From NCBI RefSeq assembly GCF_011839805.1, contig NZ_VWPY01000016.1:1-64000 (forward strand): a DNA stretch of 64,000 nucleotides, read 5' to 3'. How positions within the stretch are numbered: the first letter of the stretch is position 1; each line of letters begins with the position of its first letter. A program made the translations under genes and the position numbers. This document shows positions 38,634-49,037 of this stretch, in pieces. The notes beneath the pieces are model-generated. The model was given only the letters and a program-made list of their open reading frames with translations, ran no database searches and was not told the DNA's origin. The stretch comes from Kineococcus rubinsiae (GTDB taxonomy: Bacteria; Actinomycetota; Actinomycetes; Actinomycetales; Kineococcaceae).

Positions 38634-40487
38634 TCAGCCTACGGCGGCGGCGTCGGGGGCCCGGTCGCTCGCGGCAGCGGTGGCGCCGCCCGCGGAGGGG
38701 CCGGGACCCTCAAGGCGGACGACGCCCCAGGCGGGCAGCGCGAGCTCCCGCCCGGCCACGCGCAGCCGCCGGGCGACGCCCGTGAGGTCGGCCGCGAGCA
38801 CCGTCAGGCGCCCCGCGCTGCGGGCGGCGACCACGCCGAGCCCGGGCGTGAGCGGGGCGTCGAGGCGCTCCCACCCGTCGAAGTCCTGCAGCCAGCCCAC
38901 CACCTCCGCGACGGGGAGGGCGACGCCGTCGGCGGTCGTCGTGCCGCGCGGCCCCCAGGTCTCGCAGGCCGTGATCGAGGCGACCCCCGCGACGGCGAAC
39001 GCCTGGTGGGCGGCCAGCAGCCAGGCGGCCGCGCCGCGCCCGGCCTGGCGCGGGTCGTCGGCGCCCCAGACGTGCTGCGGCCCGGTGCCGTCGGTCCGGA
39101 CGTCGGCGTCGGCGGGCCGGTGCGCCGACGTGGCGACCGCGTTGAAACGCGCGCGCAGGGTCACGGGGCCGACGTGCACGGGCCGCCCGGCCGCGATCCG
39201 CACGGCCTCCTCGGCCGTGAGCCGCTGCACCGCGACGGAGGCCAGCAGCTGCGGGCGCCCGGTGTCGTGCATCTGCGGGGTGCTGGAGAAGACGAGGGCG
39301 GGCACGTCCCCGGGGAGCTCGCCGTGCCGGCGGTTCAGCTCGGTGAAGTGCGCGCGGGTGCCCCCGGCGACGGGCAGGTCGCCCCGCAGGCGCAGCAGGC
39401 GCTCCCACAGCGGTGCCGTCGTGACGTGGGTGGCGACGTCGTGCACGGCGACCCGCACGACGGGGCCTTCTTCGTGCAGGGCCGCCAGCACCGGGTCGAG
39501 CTGCCCGGGGTGGGCGGCCGTGACGCGCACGTCGAGGCCCGCGGCCCCGGCCTCGCGGCGGGCCCGGGCCAGGACGCCGGGCCACGCCGGTCCGGTCGCG
39601 TCGAGCTCGACGAGCACCGGGCCGCGCCACCAACCCAGCCGGAGTTCCCCGCCGGGCCCGTCGCCCGGAGCGGTGGACGCCGCGAGCTGCAACCGGGGCA
39701 GCGGCTGCCCGGTGGGGGTGAGGTCGACCTGCTCCACCGGCGCGGGGACGACGCGGGGCGCCGTCGCCGCCGTCAGCGGGACGACCGCGAGGTCGAGGGC
39801 CTGGGTGAACGTGGCACCGACCGCGAGGTCGACGGGGAACGGCCGGTCCAGCGGGGTGCTGTAGGTCTTGAACGAGGCGTCGGTCCAGTTCCGCTGGTCC
39901 TCGACCTCGAACACGTCCCCCGTCAGGTCGAGCGTGACCCGTTGCGCTGCAGGGCCGCCGGTGTCCCAGTCGAGGCCCGCGACGTCGCGGGCCGGCTGGT
40001 GCGGGGCGATGCGCGCGGGGAACTCCGCGCCGGTGCGGGAACCGTCGGGGTGGCGCACCCGCAGCGGGGTGCCGGCGAGGGCGGCGGGGTGCAGCACCAC
40101 CAGGCCGAGGCGGTTGCGGCGGAACGCCCGGGTCACCTCCCCGCTCACCTCGACGCGCAGGTGCCCCGCGCCGTCGGTCGATCCGGCCGTGAGGACGGCG
40201 TGCCAGCGGACCCCGGCCCCGAGGGCGTCGTGCTCGGCGGTGAGCTCGACCCGCAACCCCTCGCCCTCGTGGACCTCGACGGCCCACGACGTGACGGGCA
40301 CGGTGCGCCAGTCGTGGTCGCGCACGACGACGCGCACGGCCGTGAGCACGAGCGTCCCGCGGTGGCTGACCTCCTCCACGGACGTCCCGCGCAGCACGAG
40401 GGACCAGTCGCCGGCCGTGAGGATCCGGGGTTCCGGCTCGCCGTCGCCCCAGGCGTCCCCGGCCGGGGACCCGGCCCCGGGGTTCAC
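38634..40487 (-). CDS. apnL: putative D-apionate lactonase (ApnL-like)
   Basis: This 617-residue soluble protein has a beta-rich N-terminal half and an alpha/beta barrel-like C-terminal half. It contains DQRNWTDASFKTYSTPLDRP, a pattern I associate with proteins assigned as D-apionolactone hydrolases in apiose pathways. That memory plus context (an ApnO-like gene and an OiaC-like gene in the same cluster) supports the call. Its role would be to open the lactone made from D-apiose. GTG 40487 overlaps the SDR stop. Without an alignment this stays provisional; it could be another sugar hydrolase. Confidence 0.6.
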   Translation of the reverse strand: MNPGAGSPAGDAWGDGEPEPRILTAGDWSLVLRGTSVEEVSHRGTLVLTAVRVVVRDHDWRTVPVTSWAVEVHEGEGLRVELTAEHDALGAGVRWHAVLTAGSTDGAGHLRVEVSGEVTRAFRRNRLGLVVLHPAALAGTPLRVRHPDGSRTGAEFPARIAPHQPARDVAGLDWDTGGPAAQRVTLDLTGDVFEVEDQRNWTDASFKTYSTPLDRPFPVDLAVGATFTQALDLAVVPLTAATAPRVVPAPVEQVDLTPTGQPLPRLQLAASTAPGDGPGGELRLGWWRGPVLVELDATGPAWPGVLARARREAGAAGLDVRVTAAHPGQLDPVLAALHEEGPVVRVAVHDVATHVTTAPLWERLLRLRGDLPVAGGTRAHFTELNRRHGELPGDVPALVFSSTPQMHDTGRPQLLASVAVQRLTAEEAVRIAAGRPVHVGPVTLRARFNAVATSAHRPADADVRTDGTGPQHVWGADDPRQAGRGAAAWLLAAHQAFAVAGVASITACETWGPRGTTTADGVALPVAEVVGWLQDFDGWERLDAPLTPGLGVVAARSAGRLTVLAADLTGVARRLRVAGRELALPAWGVVRLEGPGPSAGGATAAASDRAPDAAAVG

Positions 40488-41248
40488 AGCGACGTCATCC
40501 CCCCGTCGACGCGGAAGATCGCGCCGGTGGCGAAGGACGACTCGTCGCTGACGAGGTAGACCATGATCCCCTCGACGTCGTCGGGCCGGCCCGCGCGCCC
40601 GAGCGGCGTGCGGGCGATGATCGCCGCGCGGGAGGCGTCGTCGGTGGAGATCGCGCTGACCAGCGGCGTCTCGGTGTAGCCGGGGACGACGGTGTTCACG
40701 CGGATCCCCTCGCCCGCGTAGGCCGCGGCCACGGTGCGCACCAGCCCGTGGACGCCGGCCTTGGAGGAGGAGTAGGCCGTGAAGTCGCGCCCCTCCCCGT
40801 TCAGGCCGGTGGGGCTGCCGGTGCACACGATGGAACCCCCGGCGCCGCGCAGGGCGCGCACGGCGTGCTTGACGGTGAGGAACGTGCCGGTGAGGTTCAC
40901 GTCGAGCGTGCGCCGCCACACGTCGAGGTCGAGGTCCGCGACGGGGGCGTCGGCGCCGAACAGCTGCACGCCCGCGTTGGCCACGACGACGTCCAGCGCG
41001 CCGCCCTCGGCCTGCACCTGCGCGTAGGCCGCGGCGACGCTGTCCTCGTCGGTGACGTCCATCCGCACCGCGACCGCGGCCGGGGCGTCCGGCCCGAGGT
41101 CGGCGACGGCGCGCGCGGCGCCGTCGAGGTCGCGGTCGGCGAACACCACGCGCGCCCCCTCGGCGGCGAACCGCCGCGCCACCGCGAGCCCGATGCCCGA
41201 GGCGGCCCCCGTCACCAGCGCGTGCTTGCCCTGCAGCCGTGCGTGCAT
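40484..41248 (-). CDS. SDR family oxidoreductase of the apionate cluster
   Basis: This 254-residue classical SDR has TGAASGIG (about 14-21), FADRD with an acidic residue favouring NAD, VANAGVQLFG, VCTGSPTG with the catalytic Ser, YSSSK as the Tyr/Lys pair and a VDGGMT ending. It is the second gene of the operon, between the ApnO-like gene (56 bases upstream) and the lactonase-like gene (overlap). By position it could be the dehydrogenase that turns the incoming sugar into its lactone. The described D-apiose dehydrogenase belongs to another family, so this would be a substitution (inference). Confidence 0.86.
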   Translation of the reverse strand: MHARLQGKHALVTGAASGIGLAVARRFAAEGARVVFADRDLDGAARAVADLGPDAPAAVAVRMDVTDEDSVAAAYAQVQAEGGALDVVVANAGVQLFGADAPVADLDLDVWRRTLDVNLTGTFLTVKHAVRALRGAGGSIVCTGSPTGLNGEGRDFTAYSSSKAGVHGLVRTVAAAYAGEGIRVNTVVPGYTETPLVSAISTDDASRAAIIARTPLGRAGRPDDVEGIMVYLVSDESSFATGAIFRVDGGMTSL

Positions 41249-41304
41249 CGTCGTCGTTCCTCCGGGAGTTCTGGTGGGCAGCGGGGTTCCGCGGTCGGGG
41301 CGCT

Positions 41305-42228
41305 TCAGCGCTCGATCTCGTCCAGCTTGAGCATCTTCGTGATGACCGAGTCCAGCTCGGAGTCGGAGAAGATCTTCTTCCAGTCGTCCTTGACGATGGA
41401 CTCGCGGCCGTAGTCCATGGCGATCAGGCACGCGTCGGAGAACGGGTTGGAACCGCGGAGGGTGTTGGTGAGCGCGATCTGCACGTGCCCGTGCAGCATC
41501 GCCTTCGCGGCGGCCTCGGGAACCCCCACGGTGTGCACCGTCTCGTGCAGGGCCTCCTTCAGGAGGGCACCGATCATGCAGGCGATGGTCTCGACGAGCG
41601 TGGGCTCGAGGTAGGCCAGCTGCTTGACGGTGACCCAGTGCACCTCGTCCACCGGGCCGTACATGATCCGGATGACGTCCTCGACGACGTCGCGCGCGGC
41701 GGCGTTCTCGGGGGTCTGCTCGTTGTCGAAGGCGGCCACGACGTTCTGCAGCGCGGCCTCGCCGCCGAAGTTGTCGGCGTACTCCTCGGGGCGGGTGCGC
41801 TCGAGGAACACCGACGGGTGGCAGGGGTGGGCGACGGCCTGCAGGACGTCGGGGCGCTGGGTGAGCAGGTTGGCGTACGCCGCGGCGGGGTCCAGCGTGA
41901 GCAGGGTCGCGCCGGCCTTCATCTGCGGGACGACCGACTGCGAGACGAGGCCGAGGACGGTGTCCGGCACGGCCAGGATCACGACGTCGGCGCCGGCGAC
42001 GGCCTCCTCGGTGGAGACGGCCTCGCGGCCCTCGGCGGCCATGCGCTCCTTGCCGGCGGGGGAGTTCTCGGCGTAGCGCAGGGTGTGGGCGCTGCGGGCG
42101 AGGTTGCGCGAGACGCGCATGCCCATCTTCCCGCCGGCGCCGACGACGGCGACCTGCACGGGGGTCGTCGCGGGACGGGTTGCCGCGGAGGGGGTTCCTG
42201 CGGGGGTGGGGTCGGCGCTGGTGGTCAT
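41305..42228 (-). CDS. apnO: putative D-apionate oxidoisomerase (ApnO-like, PGDH_C family)
   Basis: This 307-residue protein has an N-terminal Rossmann motif (VAVVGAGGKMGMRVSRNL) and a helical C-terminal domain of the phosphogluconate dehydrogenase C-terminal type (VHWVTVKQLAYLEPTLVETI, MLHGHVQIALTN). It lacks the 6-phosphogluconate dehydrogenase signature. This domain pair is that of ApnO, which converts D-apionate to 3-oxo-isoapionate with NAD. ATG 42228 has AAGGAG nine bases upstream. It is first in the minus-strand operon, next to the divergent promoter. The family call is firm; the substrate is from context. Confidence 0.68.
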   Translation of the reverse strand: MTTSADPTPAGTPSAATRPATTPVQVAVVGAGGKMGMRVSRNLARSAHTLRYAENSPAGKERMAAEGREAVSTEEAVAGADVVILAVPDTVLGLVSQSVVPQMKAGATLLTLDPAAAYANLLTQRPDVLQAVAHPCHPSVFLERTRPEEYADNFGGEAALQNVVAAFDNEQTPENAAARDVVEDVIRIMYGPVDEVHWVTVKQLAYLEPTLVETIACMIGALLKEALHETVHTVGVPEAAAKAMLHGHVQIALTNTLRGSNPFSDACLIAMDYGRESIVKDDWKKIFSDSELDSVITKMLKLDEIER

Positions 42229-42361
42229 CGTGGCGTGCTCCTTCTCGTTCGGGAGGAGCCGCGGCCGGGGCTCCGAGGGGCGTTCCGGCGCGCAGCGCTC
42301 CATCGCGCGGCCCCGCTGGTCGTCGCGGGTGGAGCCAGCTTAGGGCCCTCCGCCGACATCC

Positions 42362-42401
42362 GGTCAACCGGTTGACAAGGGTCGAGCCGGGCTGGTCTGA
42401 T
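42362..42401. promoter_or_regulatory. palindromic operator over divergent promoters
   Basis: GTCAACCGGTTGAC (42363-42376) is a perfect 14-bp palindrome. Its right arm is part of a plus-strand -35 TTGACA (42372-42377), with TCTGAT at 42396-42401 after 18 bases. Its left arm, read on the minus strand, is TTGACC (42367-42362), with TAAGCT (42342-42337) after 19 bases. One bound FadR dimer would cover both -35 boxes and silence both arms. Confidence 0.72.
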
Positions 42402-42468
42402 CGCTGCAGCACGCTCCGCAGCGTTCACCGCTCCCGCCACGTCGTCGTGGCCGCAGATCGAGGTCTCC

Positions 42469-43179
42469 ATGACGGATGTCCACCCGAGCACCCCCGCCGC
42501 CACCCCCCGCACTCCCGCTGCCGCGCAGCGCCTCCCGCGCGGTCGCCGCACCGGCCGCCGCCGCCGCGTCGTCACCGCCGTCGCCGTGGTGGCGCTCCTC
42601 GCGGCCATGGCCGCGAGCACCCAGGTGCGCTCCACGGAGGCCGCCGAGCAGCAGGCCGCGGCCGCCACGTTCGACCCGCAGGCGTGGGCGGCGAAGACCT
42701 ACCCGGGGCAGGCCGAGGCCATCACCACCTCCGCCGTGGACCTGGCGCAGCTCCTGGGTGAGGTGGCCGCGGACCCGCAGGCCGCCGGGGAGCGCTACGG
42801 CCACCAGACCGGGGCCACGAGCCCCTTCACCTACCCGGTCAAGACCACCGGGACGGCCGGCGAGGTCAAGGGCACGTTCCTCACCCTCGACGTCCCGGGC
42901 CTGCCCGCCGGCACCACGGTGCGCGTGCAGACCGGGCCGGCGATCACCGGGACCGCGGTGCGCGACGCGACCGGGACCATCGCGTTCGGGCAGTTCACCA
43001 ACCAGGTCGACTACGCCGACGCGGGGACCGCCCTGAACGACCAGGTCCGCACCGCCGTCCTGGCCGGCGTGGACGCGGCGGCGCTCGCGGGCCGCCAGGT
43101 CAGCGTCGTCGGGGCCGTGTCCCTGCTGACGCCCGCGAGCCTCGCCATCACGCCCGTGCAGCTGGTGGTGGCCCCGTGA
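42469..43179 (+). CDS. DUF2291 family exported protein
   Basis: This 236-residue protein has a long basic N-terminus, one hydrophobic helix (VVTAVAVVALLAAMAAST, residues about 36-55) and an extracytoplasmic domain with FDPQAWAAKTYPG, GHQTGATSPFTYPVK and GQFTNQVDYADAGTALN. These match DUF2291, a predicted periplasmic or lipoprotein family that occurs almost only next to ribose-type sugar ABC transporters. Here the signal has no Cys lipobox, so it is probably membrane-anchored by its helix. It is first in the plus-strand arm and its stop overlaps the ATPase start. Confidence 0.83.
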   Translation: MTDVHPSTPAATPRTPAAAQRLPRGRRTGRRRRVVTAVAVVALLAAMAASTQVRSTEAAEQQAAAATFDPQAWAAKTYPGQAEAITTSAVDLAQLLGEVAADPQAAGERYGHQTGATSPFTYPVKTTGTAGEVKGTFLTLDVPGLPAGTTVRVQTGPAITGTAVRDATGTIAFGQFTNQVDYADAGTALNDQVRTAVLAGVDAAALAGRQVSVVGAVSLLTPASLAITPVQLVVAP

Positions 43180-44731
43180 CCGCCCGCACCGCTGCGGCGC
43201 AGCGGGTCCCGGTGCTCTCCGCCGTCGACGTCACCAAGGTGTTCGGCGGCACCCGCGCCCTGCGGGGCGTGAGCCTCGACGTCCTCGCGGGCCGCGTCAC
43301 CGCCCTGTTCGGGGAGAACGGCGCCGGCAAGTCCACGCTCATGAAGATCCTCGCGGGGATCGAGACGCCCACCACGGGCCGGGTCCTGCTGGACGGCGAG
43401 GAGCGGCGCTTCGGCTCGGCGCGCGAGGCCGCGGACGCGGGCATCTCGATCATCCACCAGGAGCTCAGCCTCTGCCCGAACCTCAGCATCGCCGACAACC
43501 TGTTCCTGGCCCGCGAACGCCGGACCCGCACGGGCGGCGTCGACCGCCGTGCCCAGCAGCGGGCCGCCCGCGAGGTCATGCTGCGCCTGGAGGAGGACCT
43601 CGACCCGGCGACCCCGGTCGGCGACCTCCGCCTCGGCCAGCAGCAGCTCGTCGAGATCGCCCGGGCCCTGCTCCAGGACGCCCGCGTGCTGATCATGGAC
43701 GAGCCGACCTCGGCGCTCAGCGCCACCGAGGTGGACGTGCTGTTCGCCGTCGTGCGCGACCTCAGCGCCTCCGGCGTCGCGGTCGTCTACATCTCCCACC
43801 ACCTCGACGAGGCCCTCGAGATCGCCGACGACGTGGTCGTCCTGCGCGACGGCGCGCTCGTCGCCCAGGCGGGCGCCCGCGACGTCGACGTGGCCTGGAT
43901 CGTGCGCCAGATGGTCGGCCGCGAGTCCGACTCCCTGTTCCCGCCGCGCCACCCGACGCTCGGCGACGTGCTGCTGGACGTCCGCGACCTCGTCGTCGTC
44001 GACCCGCGCAGCCCCGAGCGCCTGGCCGTGGACGACGTCAGCCTGCAGGTGCGCGCGGGGGAGATCGTCGGCCTCTACGGGCTGATGGGCGCCGGGCGCA
44101 CCGAGCTGCTCGAGACCGTCGCGGGGCGCAACCCCGTCGGCAGCGGGCAGGTCCTGCTGGACGGGGAGGAGCTGCGCGGCAGCATCGCCGACCGCATCGA
44201 CCAGGGCGTCGTCCTCGTCCCCGAGGACCGCCAGCGCGACGGCCTCGTGCAGTCGATGAGCGTGGGGCGCAACCTCTCCCTGGCCAGCATCGCCGGGCTC
44301 ACGCGCCGCCTGCTGCTGTCCCCGCCGCGCGAGCGCGCGCAGGTCGCGCAGATGGTCACCGACGTGACCGTCAAGACCGCCTCGGCCGACGCCCCCATCG
44401 GCTCCCTCAGCGGCGGCAACCAGCAGAAGGTCGTCATCGGCAAGGCGCTGATGACGCAACCTCGCCTGCTGCTGCTGGACGAACCCTCCCGGGGTGTCGA
44501 CGTCGGCGCGAAGGCCGACGTCTTCGACCTCATGGCCCGCCAGGCCGAGCACGGCCTCGCGGTGCTGTTCACCACCTCCGAGGCCGAGGAGGCGCTGCAC
44601 GTCCCCGACCGCCTGCTCGTCCTGGCCCGCGGCCGGCTGGTCGGGGAGTTCCGCCGCGGCGAGCTGACCCGCGAGCAGCTGATGAGCGTCAGCGACGGCG
44701 CCCCGACGACCACCACCCCAGGAGCGACCTC

Positions 44732-44735
<4 letters not shown>
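43176..44735 (+). CDS. sugar ABC transporter ATP-binding protein (RbsA/XylG type)
   Basis: This 519-residue protein has two fused ATPase domains. The first has Walker A GENGAGKST (about 47-55), a degenerate signature LGQQQLVEIA and Walker B LIMDEPTSAL. The second has GLMGAGRTEL in place of a normal Walker A, LSGGNQQKVVIGKAL as signature and LLLDEPSRGVDVG. This asymmetry is typical of the carbohydrate CUT2 family. It powers import of a monosaccharide. GTG 43176 overlaps the DUF2291 stop and the permease start overlaps its own stop. Confidence 0.95.
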
Positions 44736-46971
<2,236 letters not shown>

Positions 46972-46994
46972 GGCGCGAGACTCCACCAGAGGTA

Positions 46995-47018
46995 CCGGGA
47001 GCCCGCTCGGGCTCCCGG
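46995..47018 (+). terminator. strong hairpin after the binding-protein gene
   Basis: CCGGGAGCCC (46995-47004) and GGGCTCCCGG (47009-47018) form a perfect 10-bp stem with a 4-base loop, 24 bases after the binding-protein stop and 35 before the next start. There is no T-run. It may partly terminate transcription or protect the 3' end of the highly needed binding-protein message, while some transcripts continue into the TIM-barrel gene. Confidence 0.65.
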
Positions 47019-47052
47019 CGGACGGCGGGGACGCCGGGAGAGGCAGGTCGAC

Positions 47053-47868
47053 GTGGCCATCGGGATCTCCACCTACGCCTACAGCCACCGCTGGTCGCCC
47101 GCGGCCGCGCGGCCGATGTCGCTGCCGGAGATGCTGGCGGACACCCAGGCGCTCGGGGGCGAGGTCTTTCAGATCTGCGACCACCCCGACCTGGAGGCGC
47201 TGACCCCGGAGCTCGCGCTGGCCCTGCGCGCGGCGGCGGCCGTGGGCGGGACCGTCCTGGAGACGGGGACCCGCGGCACGGGCGAGGAGCACCTGCTGGC
47301 GCACCTGTCCCACGCCCGGGCCCTCGGGGCGCGCACGGTGCGCTCGATGGTGTTCGCGGTCGGCGACCGGCCGGACCCGGCGGAGTCGGAGCGGCGGTTG
47401 CGCGCCGTGCTGCCCGCCTACGAGGCCGCGGGGGTGGTGCTGGGCCTGGAGACCTACGAGCAGGTCTCCACCGCGGACCTGCTGGCGCTCGTCGAGCGCG
47501 TCGACTCCCCGAACCTGGGGATCGTCCTGGACCCGGCCAACTGCGTCGCGGCGCTGGAGCACCCGCGCGACGTGGTGCGGCGGCTCGCCCACCGCGTCGT
47601 GTGCGTGCACGTGAAGGACTTCCGCTTCACCCGGCGCGACGGCTGGGCGGGGTTCACCCTGGCCAGCTGCCCGCTGGGGGAGGGGCAGCTCGACTACGCC
47701 GACCTGCTGGCGGTCGTCCGCCCCGACCCGGCGCGCGTGCACCAGGTGCTGGAGCACTGGGTCCCGCTGCAGGGCACGGACCCCGCCGGGATCGCCGCCA
47801 CCTGCGCGGTCGAGGCGGACTGGACGGCGCGGTCGCTGCGGACGCTCGCGGAGCTGCAGCCGTCCTGA
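47053..47868 (+). CDS. oiaC: sugar phosphate isomerase/epimerase-type TIM barrel (OiaC-like candidate)
   Basis: This 271-residue protein has the xylose isomerase-like TIM-barrel fold. Metal ligands are recognisable as Glu in LGLETYEQ, Asp in IVLDPANC, His in VCVHVKDF and Glu in QVLEHW. GISTYAYSHRW is the usual family start. In the D-apionate pathway the 3-oxo-isoapionate decarboxylase OiaC belongs to this fold and would give L-erythrulose. Being last in the transporter arm, facing ApnO- and ApnL-like genes, supports that. The fold is certain; the exact reaction is inference. AGAGGCAGG precedes GTG 47053. Confidence 0.65.
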   Translation: MAIGISTYAYSHRWSPAAARPMSLPEMLADTQALGGEVFQICDHPDLEALTPELALALRAAAAVGGTVLETGTRGTGEEHLLAHLSHARALGARTVRSMVFAVGDRPDPAESERRLRAVLPAYEAAGVVLGLETYEQVSTADLLALVERVDSPNLGIVLDPANCVAALEHPRDVVRRLAHRVVCVHVKDFRFTRRDGWAGFTLASCPLGEGQLDYADLLAVVRPDPARVHQVLEHWVPLQGTDPAGIAATCAVEADWTARSLRTLAELQPS

Positions 47869-47875
47869 CGCGGCC

Positions 47876-48274
47876 TCAGCCGGCCGGGCGGTCCCGGCGG
47901 TGCTCGGCCGCCAGGGCCACGGCGAGCGCGGCCTCCAGCGCCAGGAAGGCCGCGGCCGGCCGGCCGGGGAGCCGGCGCTGCGCGACGCAGGACGCCAGCC
48001 GGGTCAGGGCCATCGCGGCGTTCACGTCGCGCGCCACCCGCACCGCCCCCGCCCGGCCGGGGGTCTGCGGCGGGGCGAGCAGCGCCCGCACGAGGGCCAG
48101 CGACGTCCCGGCGTACACGGCCCGGATCTCGGTGCGCGCGGCGGCCGTCGGCGCCGAGCCTCCGAAGACGCCCGGCACGAGCGCGGGCCGCGTCAGGGAC
48201 ACCGCCGCGAGCGCGGCGTAGCTGGCCGCCGGGAACCACCGGGCGGCGCTCGACGCGAGGTCCGCGGCCGTCAT
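47876..48274 (-). CDS. small membrane protein (DUF4345-like)
   Basis: This 132-residue protein has about four hydrophobic helices. The segments RPALVPGVFGGSAPTAAART, EIRAVYAGTSLALVRALL and DVNAAMALTRLASCVAQRRL resemble the DUF4345 family, whose function is unknown. It starts at ATG 48274, is convergent with the TIM-barrel gene (7 bases apart), and is divergent from the next hypothetical gene with a 63-base gap. Confidence 0.65.
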   Translation of the reverse strand: MTAADLASSAARWFPAASYAALAAVSLTRPALVPGVFGGSAPTAAARTEIRAVYAGTSLALVRALLAPPQTPGRAGAVRVARDVNAAMALTRLASCVAQRRLPGRPAAAFLALEAALAVALAAEHRRDRPAG

Positions 48275-48337
48275 GCGGGCGACCCTGGCACGGGGGGCCG
48301 GGCGCCGACAGCCGGGACGGGTGAGAACCTGGGGGAC

Positions 48338-48928
48338 ATGCGCAGGTGGGACCCGGTCGGCGACCAGGGGAGCCGGCAGCAGCGGCGGATCGCGGCGGCC
48401 GGGGCCCCCGAGCCGCCGACCGCGGAGGTCGCGGGCTTTGCGGACTACCCGCGCTTCTACCTCAAGCTGCGGCGCGGCGAGGTGCTCGACATGGGCTCCT
48501 CCTTCGAGGACCTGGTCCGCTCCGCGCGGGGCGGGTGGGCGGCCGGGACGACCGTGACGGCCACCCACCAGGCCCCCGACGGCCACCCCGTGGTCTTCGA
48601 CGGGTCCGCCACCGGTGCCGTCTGCGGCTCCACCCGCTGGGTGCCCGAGGTGCCGGGCGGGGACGTGGCCGAGGTCGTCGCGGCCCTGCGCACCCTGCGC
48701 GCCTTCGACGCGCTGCCCGCCCCGGGGGTGCAGGCGGACGTGGTGGAGGGTTCCGGCGTCCAGCGCTCGCAGGCGGCCTGGCTCGACGGCGACGTCAAGG
48801 ACGGCGTCGACGGGTTCCGCGTCGAGTGCCGCCTCCCCGCCGGCCACGACGGCGACTGCCTCGCGCGCCCGCAGCTCGGCGACGTCGAGTGGCGCTGGGA
48901 CCGCCGCGAGCAGGTCATCCACGCCTGA
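48338..48928 (+). CDS. hypothetical protein, 196 aa
   Basis: This is a soluble, acidic protein of unknown function. It has no signal or membrane segment. Visible features are the FADYPRFYLKLRRGEVLDMG stretch, four Cys/His-bearing spots (AVCGSTRW, VECRLPAGHDGDCLA) and a Trp-rich end (VEWRWDRREQ). The Cys/His positions could bind a metal, but no known motif fits. ATG 48338 is preceded by TGGGGGA. A long perfect hairpin begins three bases after its stop. Confidence 0.65.
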   Translation: MRRWDPVGDQGSRQQRRIAAAGAPEPPTAEVAGFADYPRFYLKLRRGEVLDMGSSFEDLVRSARGGWAAGTTVTATHQAPDGHPVVFDGSATGAVCGSTRWVPEVPGGDVAEVVAALRTLRAFDALPAPGVQADVVEGSGVQRSQAAWLDGDVKDGVDGFRVECRLPAGHDGDCLARPQLGDVEWRWDRREQVIHA

Positions 48929-48930
48929 TC

Positions 48931-48965
48931 CCGTGATCTTGCAGGTGATCCCTGCAAGATCACGG
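48931..48965 (+). terminator. 13-bp perfect hairpin, terminator or dispersed repeat
   Basis: CCGTGATCTTGCA (48931-48943) and TGCAAGATCACGG (48953-48965) pair perfectly around a 9-base loop. The stem is much less GC-rich than its surroundings, unlike the other hairpins here. It lies directly after the hypothetical gene and 70 bases before the DUF222/HNH gene. Similar TGATCTTGCA hairpins recur, as I recall, in some actinobacterial genomes, so it may be a repeat element used as a terminator. Confidence 0.6.
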
Positions 48966-49021
48966 AGGGTGGGTGAGGGGTGGTCACGGAAGTGACTCTG
49001 GTTGCGGGACAGCGGTTCCCG

Positions 49022-49037
49022 TAGACTCGTACACGTG
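49022..49037 (+). promoter_or_regulatory. -10 box for a leaderless start
   Basis: TAGACT (49022-49027) lies 7 bases before GTG 49035 and there is no ribosome-binding site. This makes GTG 49035, not the upstream in-frame codon at 49002, the likely start. Confidence 0.6.
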
